A DNA stretch of 64,000 nt from Flavobacteriales bacterium (GCA_016704485.1 JADJAA010000001.1:62001-126000); one strand, 5' to 3'; positions 53,362 through 62,736 are shown, counted from the stretch's first letter. Numbers and translations: made by a program. Notes: generated by a model not told the origin, from the sequence alone.

Positions 53362-53451
53362 GACCGGAACGAACAAAAGCCCGAACATTGGTGGTTACGG
53401 GAACATGAAACACATATACGATCACAGGCAGCCATTATCAACCGGAAAAGG

Positions 53452-54846
53452 TTAACGATGCAGCATCACTTTCATTCGGGAAAGTCTCCCATCCTTGGTT
53501 CGGATAAGCACCAGGTAAAGGCCGGTTGTCAAACTAGAGATATCCAGCTGATCCGTATTCAGAACCGGCTCCAATACACAAGACCCATCCAATGCATGAA
53601 CGCTCAATTCTGCAACTGGGACCGTACGATCAATGTGCAGAATGGCATTCGTTGGATTCGGGTAAATGTGGATCTCCTGATCTTCAGGACCCGTTACTCC
53701 GGTGCTTCCCCCATTTCCTTGCAGGACCAGAATACGATCATCCGCAGCGATGGGTACACCGATATAATCACGATTGCTGGTGCATAGGAATATACGACCA
53801 TCGGGATGCACCAGTACATCACGAAAGCGACCGAATTCCTGGCTCAGGAATGTATTATCCTCCAGGACCGCATCACCTGCAAGGTTCAATTGCAATTGCC
53901 GGATCTCCTTTCCGCGAAGGGTCGCTACCAACAATGAATTCTGCCACCCGGGTATGCTTGGGTGATCGAAATAGTCCATGCCACATGGTGCAACCACTTC
54001 CGTTGTGAACTCATGGATCGGCTCCACGACATTGTTCGCTGTACAGTAGCTCACTTCAGTTGGTGTGTTGCATAGACCTAGCACCGTTGGCCAGCCGTTA
54101 TTGCGGTTCGGTAAAACAATGTTCACTTCATCATCATTGTTCTGACCATGTGCTGCATTGTAGATGATCCCGTTCGGAGCAAGCACCATTCCTTGTGGAT
54201 TACGATGGCCCCAATTGTAGACATAAGAACCCGCAACCGGATTATCTGCTGGAATACTTCCATCCGGTGTGAACCGTAGGATCTTACCGTGCGAAGTATT
54301 CGGATCCTGTGCACTCGCACTGGCGTTGATCGTCTCACCCAGACAGATCAAGAACATGCCCGAACTATCGATGATAATTCGCGAACCATTGTGCGATGCA
54401 CCAGCCGCAATGGGCATGCTCAATAAATGACCACCGGTCTCTGTCATCGTATGATCCACGTCATCGTATAGATAACGCCTGATCACCGAGGTGGAGGTGC
54501 TATTGGTGTAATGCAGATACACGTAAGGCTCATTTGCAAAGTCCGGGTGGAATGCCATGCTGTGCATCCCTGCGGAATAACCGAATTCAACTACATCCGT
54601 TTCGGTATATACAAGTTGCAATGCTCCGTTAGCCGGATCCATGCGGTACACTTCGCCACCCACTTGAGTGAACCAAATAAATCCATCAGGACCCAGTACA
54701 AGATCCCACGGCACAACAAGGTCACTCGCCATCACATTCACGGAAACCTCCGTACTGCCCACCATGAAACTGGTCTGTGCAGAGGTCGATCCAAAAGCCC
54801 AGGAAAAAGAAATACAAAAAATGAAGATCCGTGCTATACGTTCCAT
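53452..54846 (-). CDS. PQQ-type sugar dehydrogenase (glucose/sorbosone family) with T9SS domain
   Basis: 464 residues: signal peptide (ends STSAQ), a six-bladed propeller (about 40-375) and a T9SS type A domain (last 75). Landmarks of the GSDH family are ASDLVVPWDLVLGPDGFIWF, GMHSMAFHPDFANEPYVYLHYT, GASHNGSRIIIDSSGMFLIC, SHGKILRFTPDGSIPADNP, WGHRNPQGMVLAPNG and APCGMDYFDHPSIPGW. The family oxidises aldoses at C1 with pyrroloquinoline quinone, but many Bacteroidota members have no proven activity and PQQ synthesis genes are not in the window. The protein should be surface-exposed or released. A TAGTTTCG box 6 bp upstream of the ATG is only a weak promoter hint. Confidence 0.88.
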   Translation of the reverse strand: MERIARIFIFCISFSWAFGSTSAQTSFMVGSTEVSVNVMASDLVVPWDLVLGPDGFIWFTQVGGEVYRMDPANGALQLVYTETDVVEFGYSAGMHSMAFHPDFANEPYVYLHYTNSTSTSVIRRYLYDDVDHTMTETGGHLLSMPIAAGASHNGSRIIIDSSGMFLICLGETINASASAQDPNTSHGKILRFTPDGSIPADNPVAGSYVYNWGHRNPQGMVLAPNGIIYNAAHGQNNDDEVNIVLPNRNNGWPTVLGLCNTPTEVSYCTANNVVEPIHEFTTEVVAPCGMDYFDHPSIPGWQNSLLVATLRGKEIRQLQLNLAGDAVLEDNTFLSQEFGRFRDVLVHPDGRIFLCTSNRDYIGVPIAADDRILVLQGNGGSTGVTGPEDQEIHIYPNPTNAILHIDRTVPVAELSVHALDGSCVLEPVLNTDQLDISSLTTGLYLVLIRTKDGRLSRMKVMLHR

Positions 54847-55065
54847 GTTGCGAAACTACGCTATCGGAACTCTTGCTGCACTTACTGACCATCGCATCTG
54901 GCTCGCCACTTCAATCGCTAAAGGCTCCTTCGTCCTCGAGGACATTGCACCTCCGCAACGCCGTAATGACCTAACTGGCATACTAACGAGGCTGATGGTG
55001 GGAGAACGAGGGTAAGGTCAGGTGATCATTGCCACGAACTGCGGACCCGAAACGCCTGAACCCCA

Positions 55066-56625
55066 TCACTCACTTTTCACGAGTGCACGCACCGTATTAT
55101 TCACCCGAACCAAGTATAACCCGTTCGGTAAGGATGTAAGGTCGATGGTGGTTTCGCGTTCCGTTGTTGTTCTTGACCAAAGCACATGCCCCTGAGCATC
55201 CGTTAATTCGATGGAATGGACACTACCAATATTCGGGGTCCGAACATTCACGAAGTCACTCGCCGGATCTGGATAAACGACGATCAGCGATCCATCTTGC
55301 AGCTCCTCGACACCACTTATACCACAATCACCATTCGGAACAAAAGGTGACGAGCGGAGGTAGCCTCCTGATCCGATCGGAATTTCTACATGGACCGTAT
55401 CATACTGTGCTACCGTAATGGCCTGGCTCGTTTCACCAGTACTCCACAGATAGGAACTAGCGAATGGTGTCGCACTCAATTCATAGGAATTACCGATCTG
55501 TGTACATGTTATTTCCGGACGATCGATACTGAATGGTAGCTCATCAAAAAAGAATGCGCGATACGACACCAAGGTATCCGGAAAATAGAGTTCACTTACT
55601 AGACTACTGTCCGGCCCATAGATCGTGAACATCCGATTGTTCGGCGTAAGCGCACCCCAACCGACCAAGGTGTTACCGTTGCTCAACCGTTGAACACTAC
55701 CCATCGCTCTGCTGTACGTACCGGGACCGAAGGCGCGCGACCATACTGCTGTTGCCGTGAAGTCGATCTCGTTCAACACATATTCCACTGCGCGACCGGG
55801 ATGCTCTGTTGCCTTGCTGTTATCGAAGAGCGTGATGTTGCCATTCGGTAACCTGCGGATATCGTGCTGAAGAAAAAAACCGGGGTCGCTACCAAAGCCA
55901 AAATCATTCTGCACACCTCCTAAACGCCAAATGACTTCACCGGTATTCCGATCGATCTTGGTGATCTCATTGAAATGTCTTGATGACAAAAGCACATTTC
56001 CATCCGTATCCAATTCCAATGCATTGGAATGTGTCCAGTCGACATTATTGGGATTATTCAATCGTGTTGTATCCACATCGAGAAAATCAAAATGGTCAAT
56101 GGCGTGCCATTCCCAAACAAGATCCTGTGCAGCATTCAATTCCTGGATCACCGCTGCTTCCACAATGGCTGTTGGGCTTCCTGCAGCAGTGCCATTCTGG
56201 AAGCAGGTATAACCACTAAGATCCATTGTGATCTCCTCTGAACCCAGAACCAAATAATTACCGTTGGCCAATATCCTCAGTTCGTGCAGATCATTCGTTA
56301 CCCCGTTCGCGCAGGAAACGGAATCCACCAACATGAATCCACCATCTAGCAGAACATGCTTACCGCGTGCAGCATAACTCATTCTACCATTTGGCCAAAC
56401 CCGAAAATCGGACACGTAAGGTACCGGTTGATGAAAGACAACATTGCCTCTCCCATCCAGTATAACAGCTTCACTTAGGTCGTTGCTCGCACCCTGGAAA
56501 TAGTTCGGGGTCATGAAATAATAACCCTGTTCAACTTCACCGAAATCCTCGGCAACATAGGGTGGGATCTGTGCAAACGCTGTCAGAAAAGCGAAGTAGG
56601 ATAGTAGGGTGATGGGGAGTCTCAT
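55066..56625 (-). CDS. Arylsulfotransferase (ASST)-like secreted protein with T9SS domain
   Basis: 519 residues: signal peptide (ends AFAQ), a beta-propeller of ASST type (about 25-350), an Ig-like linker and a T9SS type A domain (last 80). ASST landmarks are DLVWEWHAIDHFDF, NVDWTHSNALELDTDGNVL, RHFNEITKIDRNTGEVIWRL, GFFLQHDIRRLPNGNITLFDN and AMGSVQRLSNGNTLVGWG. True ASST enzymes transfer sulfate between phenols through a catalytic histidine; H in the WTHSN and LQHD motifs is present, but the fused T9SS form is unlike the periplasmic enterobacterial enzyme, and many such Bacteroidota proteins may only bind ligand. Standing alone on the minus strand, it lies between the PQQ-type gene and the DUF3365 gene. 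Confidence 0.85.
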   Translation of the reverse strand: MRLPITLLSYFAFLTAFAQIPPYVAEDFGEVEQGYYFMTPNYFQGASNDLSEAVILDGRGNVVFHQPVPYVSDFRVWPNGRMSYAARGKHVLLDGGFMLVDSVSCANGVTNDLHELRILANGNYLVLGSEEITMDLSGYTCFQNGTAAGSPTAIVEAAVIQELNAAQDLVWEWHAIDHFDFLDVDTTRLNNPNNVDWTHSNALELDTDGNVLLSSRHFNEITKIDRNTGEVIWRLGGVQNDFGFGSDPGFFLQHDIRRLPNGNITLFDNSKATEHPGRAVEYVLNEIDFTATAVWSRAFGPGTYSRAMGSVQRLSNGNTLVGWGALTPNNRMFTIYGPDSSLVSELYFPDTLVSYRAFFFDELPFSIDRPEITCTQIGNSYELSATPFASSYLWSTGETSQAITVAQYDTVHVEIPIGSGGYLRSSPFVPNGDCGISGVEELQDGSLIVVYPDPASDFVNVRTPNIGSVHSIELTDAQGHVLWSRTTTERETTIDLTSLPNGLYLVRVNNTVRALVKSE

Positions 56626-56796
56626 TTTTACTTACTATTCTACAATACTACGAAAGTGGTTCCGATCCTTTGTACCACTATACACGGATCGTATCCTCTA
56701 CAAAGGACTTCAATGTTGAACCGGACACTACATAAGGATCCATCACAACGTATCAAGTTTGCACGGTATTGACCAGTGTTGCGAAGCAAGAACCGT

Positions 56797-57363
56797 TCAG
56801 TTCTTCCAACGGATGCTCCACATCCCTCGTAACTCCCCAAGCGCATAACCCGTTGCAGCATCCTCCGGATAATGCTGGGTGATCACTGCGAACGCATTGC
56901 TATCCAGATCCAGACCTGCGGTTCCATGACACTTCAAGCAGGTCGGTGAAGCGATGAGGATCGGTTGGTAATATGCTACGCTATCACCCAACATCCGCAC
57001 ATCCGACAGAACGGTTCCGGCATTCCCTTGTGCCCATTGATCAAGCATGACTTGGAGCGCGCGCTTCTCATCGGCATCCGGAGAATCATGCACGGCACGC
57101 AAGCGATCGCTTGTACGCTTGATGTGGACCCCTTCTGCAACAGAGATCGAATCCACGAGTGGCAAAGCATTCAACGAGCAATACTCCACTGCACGTGCCG
57201 GTCCGCCGGCTTGCATTGCAGCACTCAAGCGGGCGGAAAGTGCCTGGAACGTAGCTGAAGTGATCCGCTTTCCTTTCTCCAGCGCAGCAGTCTCATCCAA
57301 CGGTGCAGTTGCCGTGCACGATGCAAACCCTACCAACACAAAACTTATCATCCAATGTCGCAT
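56797..57363 (-). CDS. DUF3365 (Tll0287-like) haem-binding lipoprotein
   Basis: 188 residues. Lipoprotein signal MRHWMISFVLVGFASC with the lipobox Cys at residue 16. The mature part is a PAS-like Tll0287 domain: GKRITSATFQALSARL, VEYCSLNALPLVDS, IKRTSDRLRAVHDSPD, YYQPILIASPTCLKCHG (CxxCH at 142-146, a covalent haem-attachment motif) and the C-terminal GYALGELRGMWSIRW. Related domains sense redox or gas ligands in signalling proteins, but here the domain stands alone as a tethered lipoprotein. It could act as a periplasmic or surface redox protein. The gene is isolated, with 171 bp to the ASST-like gene. Confidence 0.9.
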   Translation of the reverse strand: MRHWMISFVLVGFASCTATAPLDETAALEKGKRITSATFQALSARLSAAMQAGGPARAVEYCSLNALPLVDSISVAEGVHIKRTSDRLRAVHDSPDADEKRALQVMLDQWAQGNAGTVLSDVRMLGDSVAYYQPILIASPTCLKCHGTAGLDLDSNAFAVITQHYPEDAATGYALGELRGMWSIRWKN

Positions 57364-57537
57364 GGACTAAAGGTAAAGCGGAGAACATGATGTTTCCAAT
57401 TTCGGCATTAACGCATAGCAAGAGGTACAGTGCTGACGCTCAAGCCCGACGGACAAAAGCCGAAGGTTCGCACAATACGCAAAACATATCACTGTTCCCA
57501 TTCGGGTTCTTCACTCGGTGATAAAAGAACGAACGTT

Positions 57538-58278
57538 TCAAACCCGTCCCGCTTTCAAATTCAACTGCCAATTCACGGCACGCACTTTTAATGGGTCACC
57601 CCACGCAGCAAGTAGATCATCATGTACTAGTGATACAGGATCCATGCCATTCTTGGCCTGATACTTCGTACTGGCGCTCCAGGTGCGCATGTATCCTTCT
57701 ATCGCAACTAGATCTAAATAACTCGTCATGGAAATATCCGGAGCTTCAAGTAGAGCATAAGGGAAATGCAGGTCTTTATATCCGTATTCCACAATGCGGT
57801 TCGGTTCGATCCAGAACGGATCAACGATCTCATTGTGCATCTTTCGTGTTAACCGATCGACTTCCGGTGTAATGCTTGCGAACGCAAAACTCCATGCCGC
57901 AATAACGCCTCCGGGTTTTAGCACGCGCCGTACTTCCCGTTCGAAATCCGGACCATGGAACCAGTGCATAGCATTAGCCACAGTGATCAGATCAATGGAC
58001 GCGGATTCTATGCCGCTATTCAACGCATCGGCCTTGCGGTAGGTGATGCGTTCATGCAGTGCGGCTTGTGCCAAAAGCTCATCACTGATATCCGTGGCGA
58101 CAACACGTTCGAAGTAATTCACAAGGCTTGAAGCCGATTGACCAGTACCAGTTGCACAATCCCAAGCCAATTGATTCGACGGCGCGACAGAAGCAAGCCA
58201 CTTGAATAATTCCTCTGGATACCGCGATCTGAACCGGGCGTACTCCTTAGCGATCGGTGAGAAGAAATTCTCTTTCAT
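57538..58278 (-). CDS. Class I SAM-dependent methyltransferase (Methyltransf_11)
   Basis: 246 residues from the ATG at 58278 (the frame reaches a TTG at 58287). Typical of the small soluble methyltransferases that begin with FSPIAKEYARFRSRYPEELF; motif I is WDCATGTGQSASSLVNYF (about residue 40), motif II VVATDISDELLAQA, and ITVANAMHWFHGPDFEREV with the conserved HWF is the post-motif region of the UbiE/trans-aconitate type. KPGGVIAAWSFA is motif III. Substrate is unknown; no secretion signal, so cytoplasmic. It does not belong to a visible operon. Confidence 0.9.
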   Translation of the reverse strand: MKENFFSPIAKEYARFRSRYPEELFKWLASVAPSNQLAWDCATGTGQSASSLVNYFERVVATDISDELLAQAALHERITYRKADALNSGIESASIDLITVANAMHWFHGPDFEREVRRVLKPGGVIAAWSFAFASITPEVDRLTRKMHNEIVDPFWIEPNRIVEYGYKDLHFPYALLEAPDISMTSYLDLVAIEGYMRTWSASTKYQAKNGMDPVSLVHDDLLAAWGDPLKVRAVNWQLNLKAGRV

Positions 58279-58448
58279 GCGATCCAAGATAATGCTGAGC
58301 GCAATTGACTATAGCAAGACTGACAGCACAATACAGCTTTGCTTGAGAATCAAGACGCCGACTCTGCAGGTCAGCGGAAGCAGACCCAGTGTTGATCTGG
58401 GACACGCTGCGGAGACCACCAGATCAAAAGATCGCTACAAAGCTTACC

Positions 58449-59381
58449 CTATTCCTTGATGAAACGTATGGCACGCCCATTCCCAGAATGCAGCAAGTAG
58501 ATTCCTTGAGCAAGCCAATTCAGGTCAAGCTTGCCCTGATCGGCACGCAGGTCTGTAGCGACTGGAGAACCCATATTATCCATGATCGACCAACGCTCGC
58601 GCAACAGCGCCTCGGGGATATTCAGTATGCCTTTTGTTGGGTTCGGCCACACCCCCAATGTGGACGTCGCACCGTCGTGATCTGAAATACCCGCTGCGAT
58701 CACGGATGCTTCAATTTGAATGTTGTCCAAAGCCATATAGGGTGAGGAAAGAACATCAAGTACGACGGTGATCATACCATTGCTCGATCCCGCAACAGAT
58801 AGACCACTACTAACCGAAGACCAAGTGAATGTGAAGGGATCACCGGATGGAACGACGCCGAACAAGGTATCCTCATCGAGAAGCACTCCGAGTGAACCGA
58901 AATCAAAGACCCCGCTCGGCGTGTCGTACACGGAGACATGGAACGAAGGCTGCGCCAAACCAAAAGGGCCACCACATGCGGCCAGATCGATCGATGAAAC
59001 ATCCATGTAAAGATTCACGAAGGGTAACAGCTCACAATCGAGCGTAAATGCCGCCCTATCATCATTGATCGTGGAAAGCATGCTGACACAAAAGTCGCCA
59101 CCAATCGCTTCGGTATCGGTGTACTGTCCGCTCGGTCCGTTGATCAAGATCGTCTCTACGGTGAATTGCTGTGCCCATAGACCGCCGCCACCGGTGCCAG
59201 TTCCCGTGCCGCCCCAAAGGGTGTTCACCAACGTGGCATCCAGATCCGGTCCGCAGTTACCCACAATCTCCTGGTTCGGTGAACTGAAGTCGTTCGCGAA
59301 AAGAAGTACCGTTTGCGCATTAGTCGTTCCACAAAGTACTAGACCAGCGGACATCGAAAGTGAGTAGATGAAGTGATTCAT
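58449..59381 (-). CDS. Secreted beta-rich protein with T9SS sorting domain
   Basis: 310 residues from the ATG at 59381, which begins a signal peptide (MNHFIYSLSMSAGLVLCGTTNAQ); the frame continues 20 codons upstream. Residues 25-225 show a jelly-roll-like lead (VLLFANDFSSPNQEIVGNC) with GGGLWAQQFTVETILI, a disulfide-rich middle and a MAM/laminin-type end (GMITVVLDVLSSPYMALDNIQIEAS), a common carbohydrate- or protein-binding layout. The last 75 residues are a T9SS type A domain (GVWPNPTKGILNIPEAL ... LAQGIYLLHSG). No enzyme motif is seen. It is preceded by a 382-bp gap carrying a repeated element. Confidence 0.75.
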   Translation of the reverse strand: MNHFIYSLSMSAGLVLCGTTNAQTVLLFANDFSSPNQEIVGNCGPDLDATLVNTLWGGTGTGTGGGGLWAQQFTVETILINGPSGQYTDTEAIGGDFCVSMLSTINDDRAAFTLDCELLPFVNLYMDVSSIDLAACGGPFGLAQPSFHVSVYDTPSGVFDFGSLGVLLDEDTLFGVVPSGDPFTFTWSSVSSGLSVAGSSNGMITVVLDVLSSPYMALDNIQIEASVIAAGISDHDGATSTLGVWPNPTKGILNIPEALLRERWSIMDNMGSPVATDLRADQGKLDLNWLAQGIYLLHSGNGRAIRFIKE

Positions 59382-59635
59382 TATTGTGTCGTTTATGGTG
59401 AATGAGCTCCGCCATAGCTGTCCCTGTCCTGACAAACACATTCCCGGAAAGGCCTGATGCTACGCCGCAATTATTAAGGCAAAGGTCGGGTGCCTCAAAA
59501 AGCTGGTCAATAGAACGTTTGTTACATGTGCACTTTGTTCGCGAACGCATTGGTGAGACGCTGAAGCAAGGCAGGGGCATTACTTGCGGACCCCTAATGA
59601 ACGATAAACCATTCCGTGCTAACGGCGCAGCGTCC

Positions 59636-59700
59636 CGAAACGGAGACCCGGCGTCGGTTTTGGTAAGCGGGCATCCTTCGGTGTTCGAGAACTTGCAGAG
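59636..59700. repeat. Intergenic repeat element, copy 1 (GGAGACCCGGCG core)
   Basis: Within the 382-bp gap 59382-59763 no gene is convincing. Bases 59640-59660 read GGAGACCCGGCGTCGGTTTTG, followed by a degenerate GCGGGCATCCTTCGG. The same 12-base core plus GGTTT and a GC-rich downstream part recurs at 63592-63640. This may be an intergenic repeated element, possibly structured RNA or a decayed mobile end. Confidence 0.4.
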
Positions 59701-59763
59701 ACTCGGGAGGAAACCCTGCGATGGACCACTGTGTCTATGCCATGCGAACGTGCTCCGAAAGTC

Positions 59764-60414
59764 CTAACGCCGCTCCATATCCGTCACCAATAAGGGATCG
59801 TGTGCGCGCAGTTCCTCGATCAAGGTCTGCACCGCCTCAGGGCTTGGATCGGCTTGCAACTTTTGGAGTTCGGCGGTGGTAATACCCACCATTTGTAAGA
59901 AGTTCACCTCACCGTGTGGTGTATCTATCCGCCCCAATTCTGGATCCAGTGCGAAGACCAATCCCGTGATATCCGTGTCCATGTCCGTACACAAGGGGCC
60001 ACCCGCCGGAACGAACTGGTTCACTTCGAACCACCGTCCACTTTTGTGAACGTAGCGTGCCAAGTTGTTCATTACCACGCTCACCCAAGTAGGGTCCACC
60101 GTGTCGTCCTCGTTCCGCTTTATCCGGAAGGTGAGCTCGAAACCGGTCTTGCTGAACTCCTCCCCTGCAGATGCTTCGTTGTAGTACAACTCACTCAATC
60201 CATAGCTCACCACGTGGATGTGCGGCGGATCGTTTGGACGATCGTAGTAGCTGGTGCCGTCCAAGGGATCAAGACCACCGGCGATGTAATGCAACGGTGC
60301 CGCGTAGTGCCTAGGTGCGCGATCACCATAAACCATGGCTAATTGCGCATCAATGCATTGCCAACCCACTGCATCTTCAGCGCCGAAGCGCTGGCGGTAT
60401 TCTTCGAGGGTCAT
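59764..60414 (-). CDS. Suppressor of fused (SUFU)-domain protein
   Basis: 216 residues from the ATG at 60414; the open frame runs 82 codons further upstream but has no recognisable content there. The domain follows the SUFU pattern: GWQCIDAQLAMVYGDRAPRHYA, HYIAGGLDPLDGTSYYD, HIHVVSYGLSELYYNE, SKTGFELTFRIKR, WVSVVMNNLARYVHKSGRWFEV, PLCTDMDTDITGLVFALDPEL and TPHGEVNFLQMVGIT. In bacteria SUFU-family proteins are often immunity proteins for polymorphic toxins; no toxin gene is visible beside it, so its target is unknown. Soluble, no signal peptide. It is alone in a gene-poor region. Confidence 0.9.
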   Translation of the reverse strand: MTLEEYRQRFGAEDAVGWQCIDAQLAMVYGDRAPRHYAAPLHYIAGGLDPLDGTSYYDRPNDPPHIHVVSYGLSELYYNEASAGEEFSKTGFELTFRIKRNEDDTVDPTWVSVVMNNLARYVHKSGRWFEVNQFVPAGGPLCTDMDTDITGLVFALDPELGRIDTPHGEVNFLQMVGITTAELQKLQADPSPEAVQTLIEELRAHDPLLVTDMERR

Positions 60415-61061
60415 CGCTTGGTGGTGTGTGAAGGATGAGAATGTTATGATGCGAAAGTATTGCGTTTGGGCTGAACGTGAATGGACAGCCGATCCTTGAA
60501 AAATGGGCTTTACGGCCGAAGTCTTCGCGGATGTTTCACGAATGGGTATGCTGGATACATTGCGCCGTACACCAACTTGCTGGTAGGCCCTCTTTGGCAA
60601 AGCAAGAACATAGATCACAGAGACAAATTTGTACCATTTCTGACCCCGCAGTTTCTCCATATTAGAGCACCTCGTGAAATTTATTTTGTTGCGCGATGTA
60701 GAAATTGCCTTAGCCTCTTCCTTATAATACCCGCCCTATGCGGAACGTGAACCTGCAGAAATAGCGTTGCTGGTAAAGGCTAACATTGCAAAGACTTCCG
60801 TGCATCACTTGAGAGACCGTGGTACAACTTTTTTTGCACAATTGGAGCGACCACTGAACCCGCAATTCTCCAACAGCTGTTGTCCGATCCTGTAGCTGTT
60901 CAATTAGATGTGAGCGTGGGTAGCTCGGCTATACATCGCAGTGTGGTCACACATCCGGCTCAGATAAGGAAACCATGCGTTGTACCAAACCCCACCTGAG
61001 CGCAGAAGGGGCCGCCCCATGACAGACCGGCCCCTTCAAGATGAGTTCCAAATAGATCCGC
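60415..61061. other. 647-bp region without a recognisable gene
   Basis: No conserved coding sequence or RNA gene was found on either strand. Short open frames lack signal peptides, motifs and good starts. Near the right end there is a strong hairpin serving the minus-strand gene that ends at 61062. Confidence 0.5.
61006..61036 (-). terminator. Hairpin downstream of the 61062-61520 gene
   Basis: AAGGGGCCG (61006-61014) is perfectly complementary to CGGCCCCTT (61028-61036), a 9-bp GC-rich stem around a 13-nt loop, beginning 25 bp after the stop of the minus-strand gene. It is the strongest terminator-like hairpin seen in the window. Confidence 0.55.
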
Positions 61062-61520
61062 CTACCTGTGTAATTGCTCACGCATCAACTTGGTGCCAAG
61101 AAAATCGCGCTTGCTACTAATTGCCACCCGCAGACCATCCACCTTTTCCTGGCCACCAACTTTCGACTTCATCGCATCGCGAATGGCCTTCCATTTGGCT
61201 TCCCGTTCCGGTGTTTCATCCAACGCCGCCATGTTCTCCAACTCAACCAGCATCATCACGTCAAAATCCTCCTTCGTGGCCGCATCGCCAGCAAGCAATT
61301 TGAAGGACTTGATCAGGCCCTGCTCCTTGGCTTGCATCATGGTGGGATAATAGATCTGATCCAATTGTTTGAAATAGTCGTCTTGGGAATTAGCCTCCGT
61401 CCGCACCATCGTCACGCGGTAGACCGAACCGTCCTTGTAAGGGGATTCGTCTTGCGCGAACGAGGTAAAGCCAAGGGTGCTCAGCACGAGTAGAGTAGAT
61501 AACGAACGCAAATTTTTCAT
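61062..61520 (-). CDS. Small secreted protein, function unknown
   Basis: 152 residues from the ATG at 61520, which starts a signal peptide (MKNLRSLSTLLVLSTLGFTSFAQ); the frame continues 22 codons upstream. The mature part looks like an antibiotic-biosynthesis-monooxygenase-type ferredoxin-like fold: VYRVTMVRTEANSQDDYFKQL, YYPTMMQAKEQGLIKSFKLLAG, DFDVMMLVELENMAAL, EREAKWKAIRDAMKSKVGG. Relatives of this small exported type occur in Bacteroidota without assigned function; dimeric and possibly ligand-binding is a guess. A strong hairpin follows it. Confidence 0.75.
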   Translation of the reverse strand: MKNLRSLSTLLVLSTLGFTSFAQDESPYKDGSVYRVTMVRTEANSQDDYFKQLDQIYYPTMMQAKEQGLIKSFKLLAGDAATKEDFDVMMLVELENMAALDETPEREAKWKAIRDAMKSKVGGQEKVDGLRVAISSKRDFLGTKLMREQLHR

Positions 61521-61911
61521 GGTACTTGGTGGGATTTTATGTGTAACGGGGAAGTCCGCTAACGATACCAAAGTACTACAAGCCACCGACCTCAGAACTA
61601 GTAGAAATACCTGTTTTGCAAAACGTGATCTCCACCTCGGATGCGAACACGTCAGCTTGTGAACAGAGATTCAATGCTACAACCCGCTCTTGTTCTAAAG
61701 ACAGATCGGTCAAAACGGAACATGCTAAGAACGATTTTGCGATCATGACTGAAAACTGCAAGGTCGTTCCTCACTGCCGGTGTGCACACCATCGCTTTGT
61801 CAACGCAGGTCAAAGAATGAAGCACCTCAATTGTGCAACAGCTTGTTGCACAAAATGGAACGACTGTGAGATCATCAATTTTCCAGCTGCTGGAGATCTC
61901 TACACGTCCGC
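61521..61911. other. 391-bp intergenic region with a perfect 10-bp palindrome
   Basis: No convincing gene on either strand. The main structure is a perfect inverted repeat TTGTGCAACA-GCT-TGTTGCACAA (61831-61853, 10-bp arms, 3-nt spacer), about 60 bp downstream of the minus-strand gene ending at 61912. There is no T-run, so it may be a regulatory or structural element rather than a classical terminator. Confidence 0.5.
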
Positions 61912-62736
61912 TCAAGAACTGAGGGTAGGTCCGGCTCCGGTCTGTGTCCATTGACGGAGAAGCGCCAAGGCCTGTTGGTCCTTCTGGGCCTTCTCCGGAC
62001 TTTGCTTCGCTTGGCGCAGGATCTCCGCTTCCGCATCCAGGTACATACGCTGCCGCTGCCCTGGAGAGAAGTGCTGGAAATAACGCATCATGCTCAACGA
62101 TTCATCCAATGCTTGTTGGCTCGCACCAAGGAGACCTTGGTCAAGGAAGGTGGTGAATGAGGTGAGGCGCTGACCCGGGTCCCAGATGCCGGTCGCATTG
62201 CCGTGGAACATGGCCCCGAAGATCTCCGTGGTACCGTCCGAAAGTTCCTTCACTCCTTGTAAGGTGGGCGTGTGGTTTACAGAGAAGAAATTGAATAAGC
62301 GCTTTAGTGGTTCCTTCTCCTTATCGAACCGTTCGTGGTAGCGCTCGAAGAAGTGGGCGCTGAAATACATATCCATGCTGTTACCGAGCAGATCAACCCG
62401 CACTGCGCGCAGCCGATCATCGCAACCGTGATAGCGGACCAGACCGGCCATTTGGGTGCTCCGCTTAGTGCGGACCAAGACCAGGATCCAGTCGTTACCG
62501 CGCGGCGAATGCCACGTGATCGCCTGCTCAAGGCGATCGATACCTTTGGGCGAGATCTTAAGCTCACGCTCCATGCGCTTACCCATGGGTTTCAACTTAT
62601 TCACCAAGGCGGGCAGATCCTTTCGCGCGTCATTGGCAACTTCCTTCGGGGACATTGAACGTACGATCATGGTAGCGAAGCTTTGTTTGCCACTTGAACG
62701 GATACGGACTAAATAGGTTTCCCGCTGAATTGGCAT
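61912..62736 (-). CDS. Hypothetical protein
   Basis: 274 residues from the ATG at 62736; the frame runs on to a GTG at 62871, which cannot be excluded. The protein is rich in charged residues with no signal peptide or membrane segment. Recognisable but unnamed stretches are MDMYFSAHFFERYHERFDKE (an aHFxxRYxeRF pattern shared by a group of Bacteroidota proteins of unknown function), LKRLFNFFSVNHTPTLQGV and FTTFLDQGLLGASQQALD. The C terminus (EAEILRQAKQSPEKAQKDQQ) looks like a coiled coil. No pathway or partner can be inferred from the neighbours; the next gene upstream is divergent. Confidence 0.65.
   Translation of the reverse strand: MPIQRETYLVRIRSSGKQSFATMIVRSMSPKEVANDARKDLPALVNKLKPMGKRMERELKISPKGIDRLEQAITWHSPRGNDWILVLVRTKRSTQMAGLVRYHGCDDRLRAVRVDLLGNSMDMYFSAHFFERYHERFDKEKEPLKRLFNFFSVNHTPTLQGVKELSDGTTEIFGAMFHGNATGIWDPGQRLTSFTTFLDQGLLGASQQALDESLSMMRYFQHFSPGQRQRMYLDAEAEILRQAKQSPEKAQKDQQALALLRQWTQTGAGPTLSS

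Noticed and set aside
60481..60750. An 89-codon plus-strand frame in the gene-poor gap
   Set aside because: No motif, no promoter-like sequence and composition unlike the neighbouring genes. Not reported as a gene.
61616..61954. Overlapping plus and minus open frames of about 100 codons between two minus-strand genes
   Set aside because: Neither has a signal, motif or sensible start, and both cross the palindrome. Treated as non-coding.
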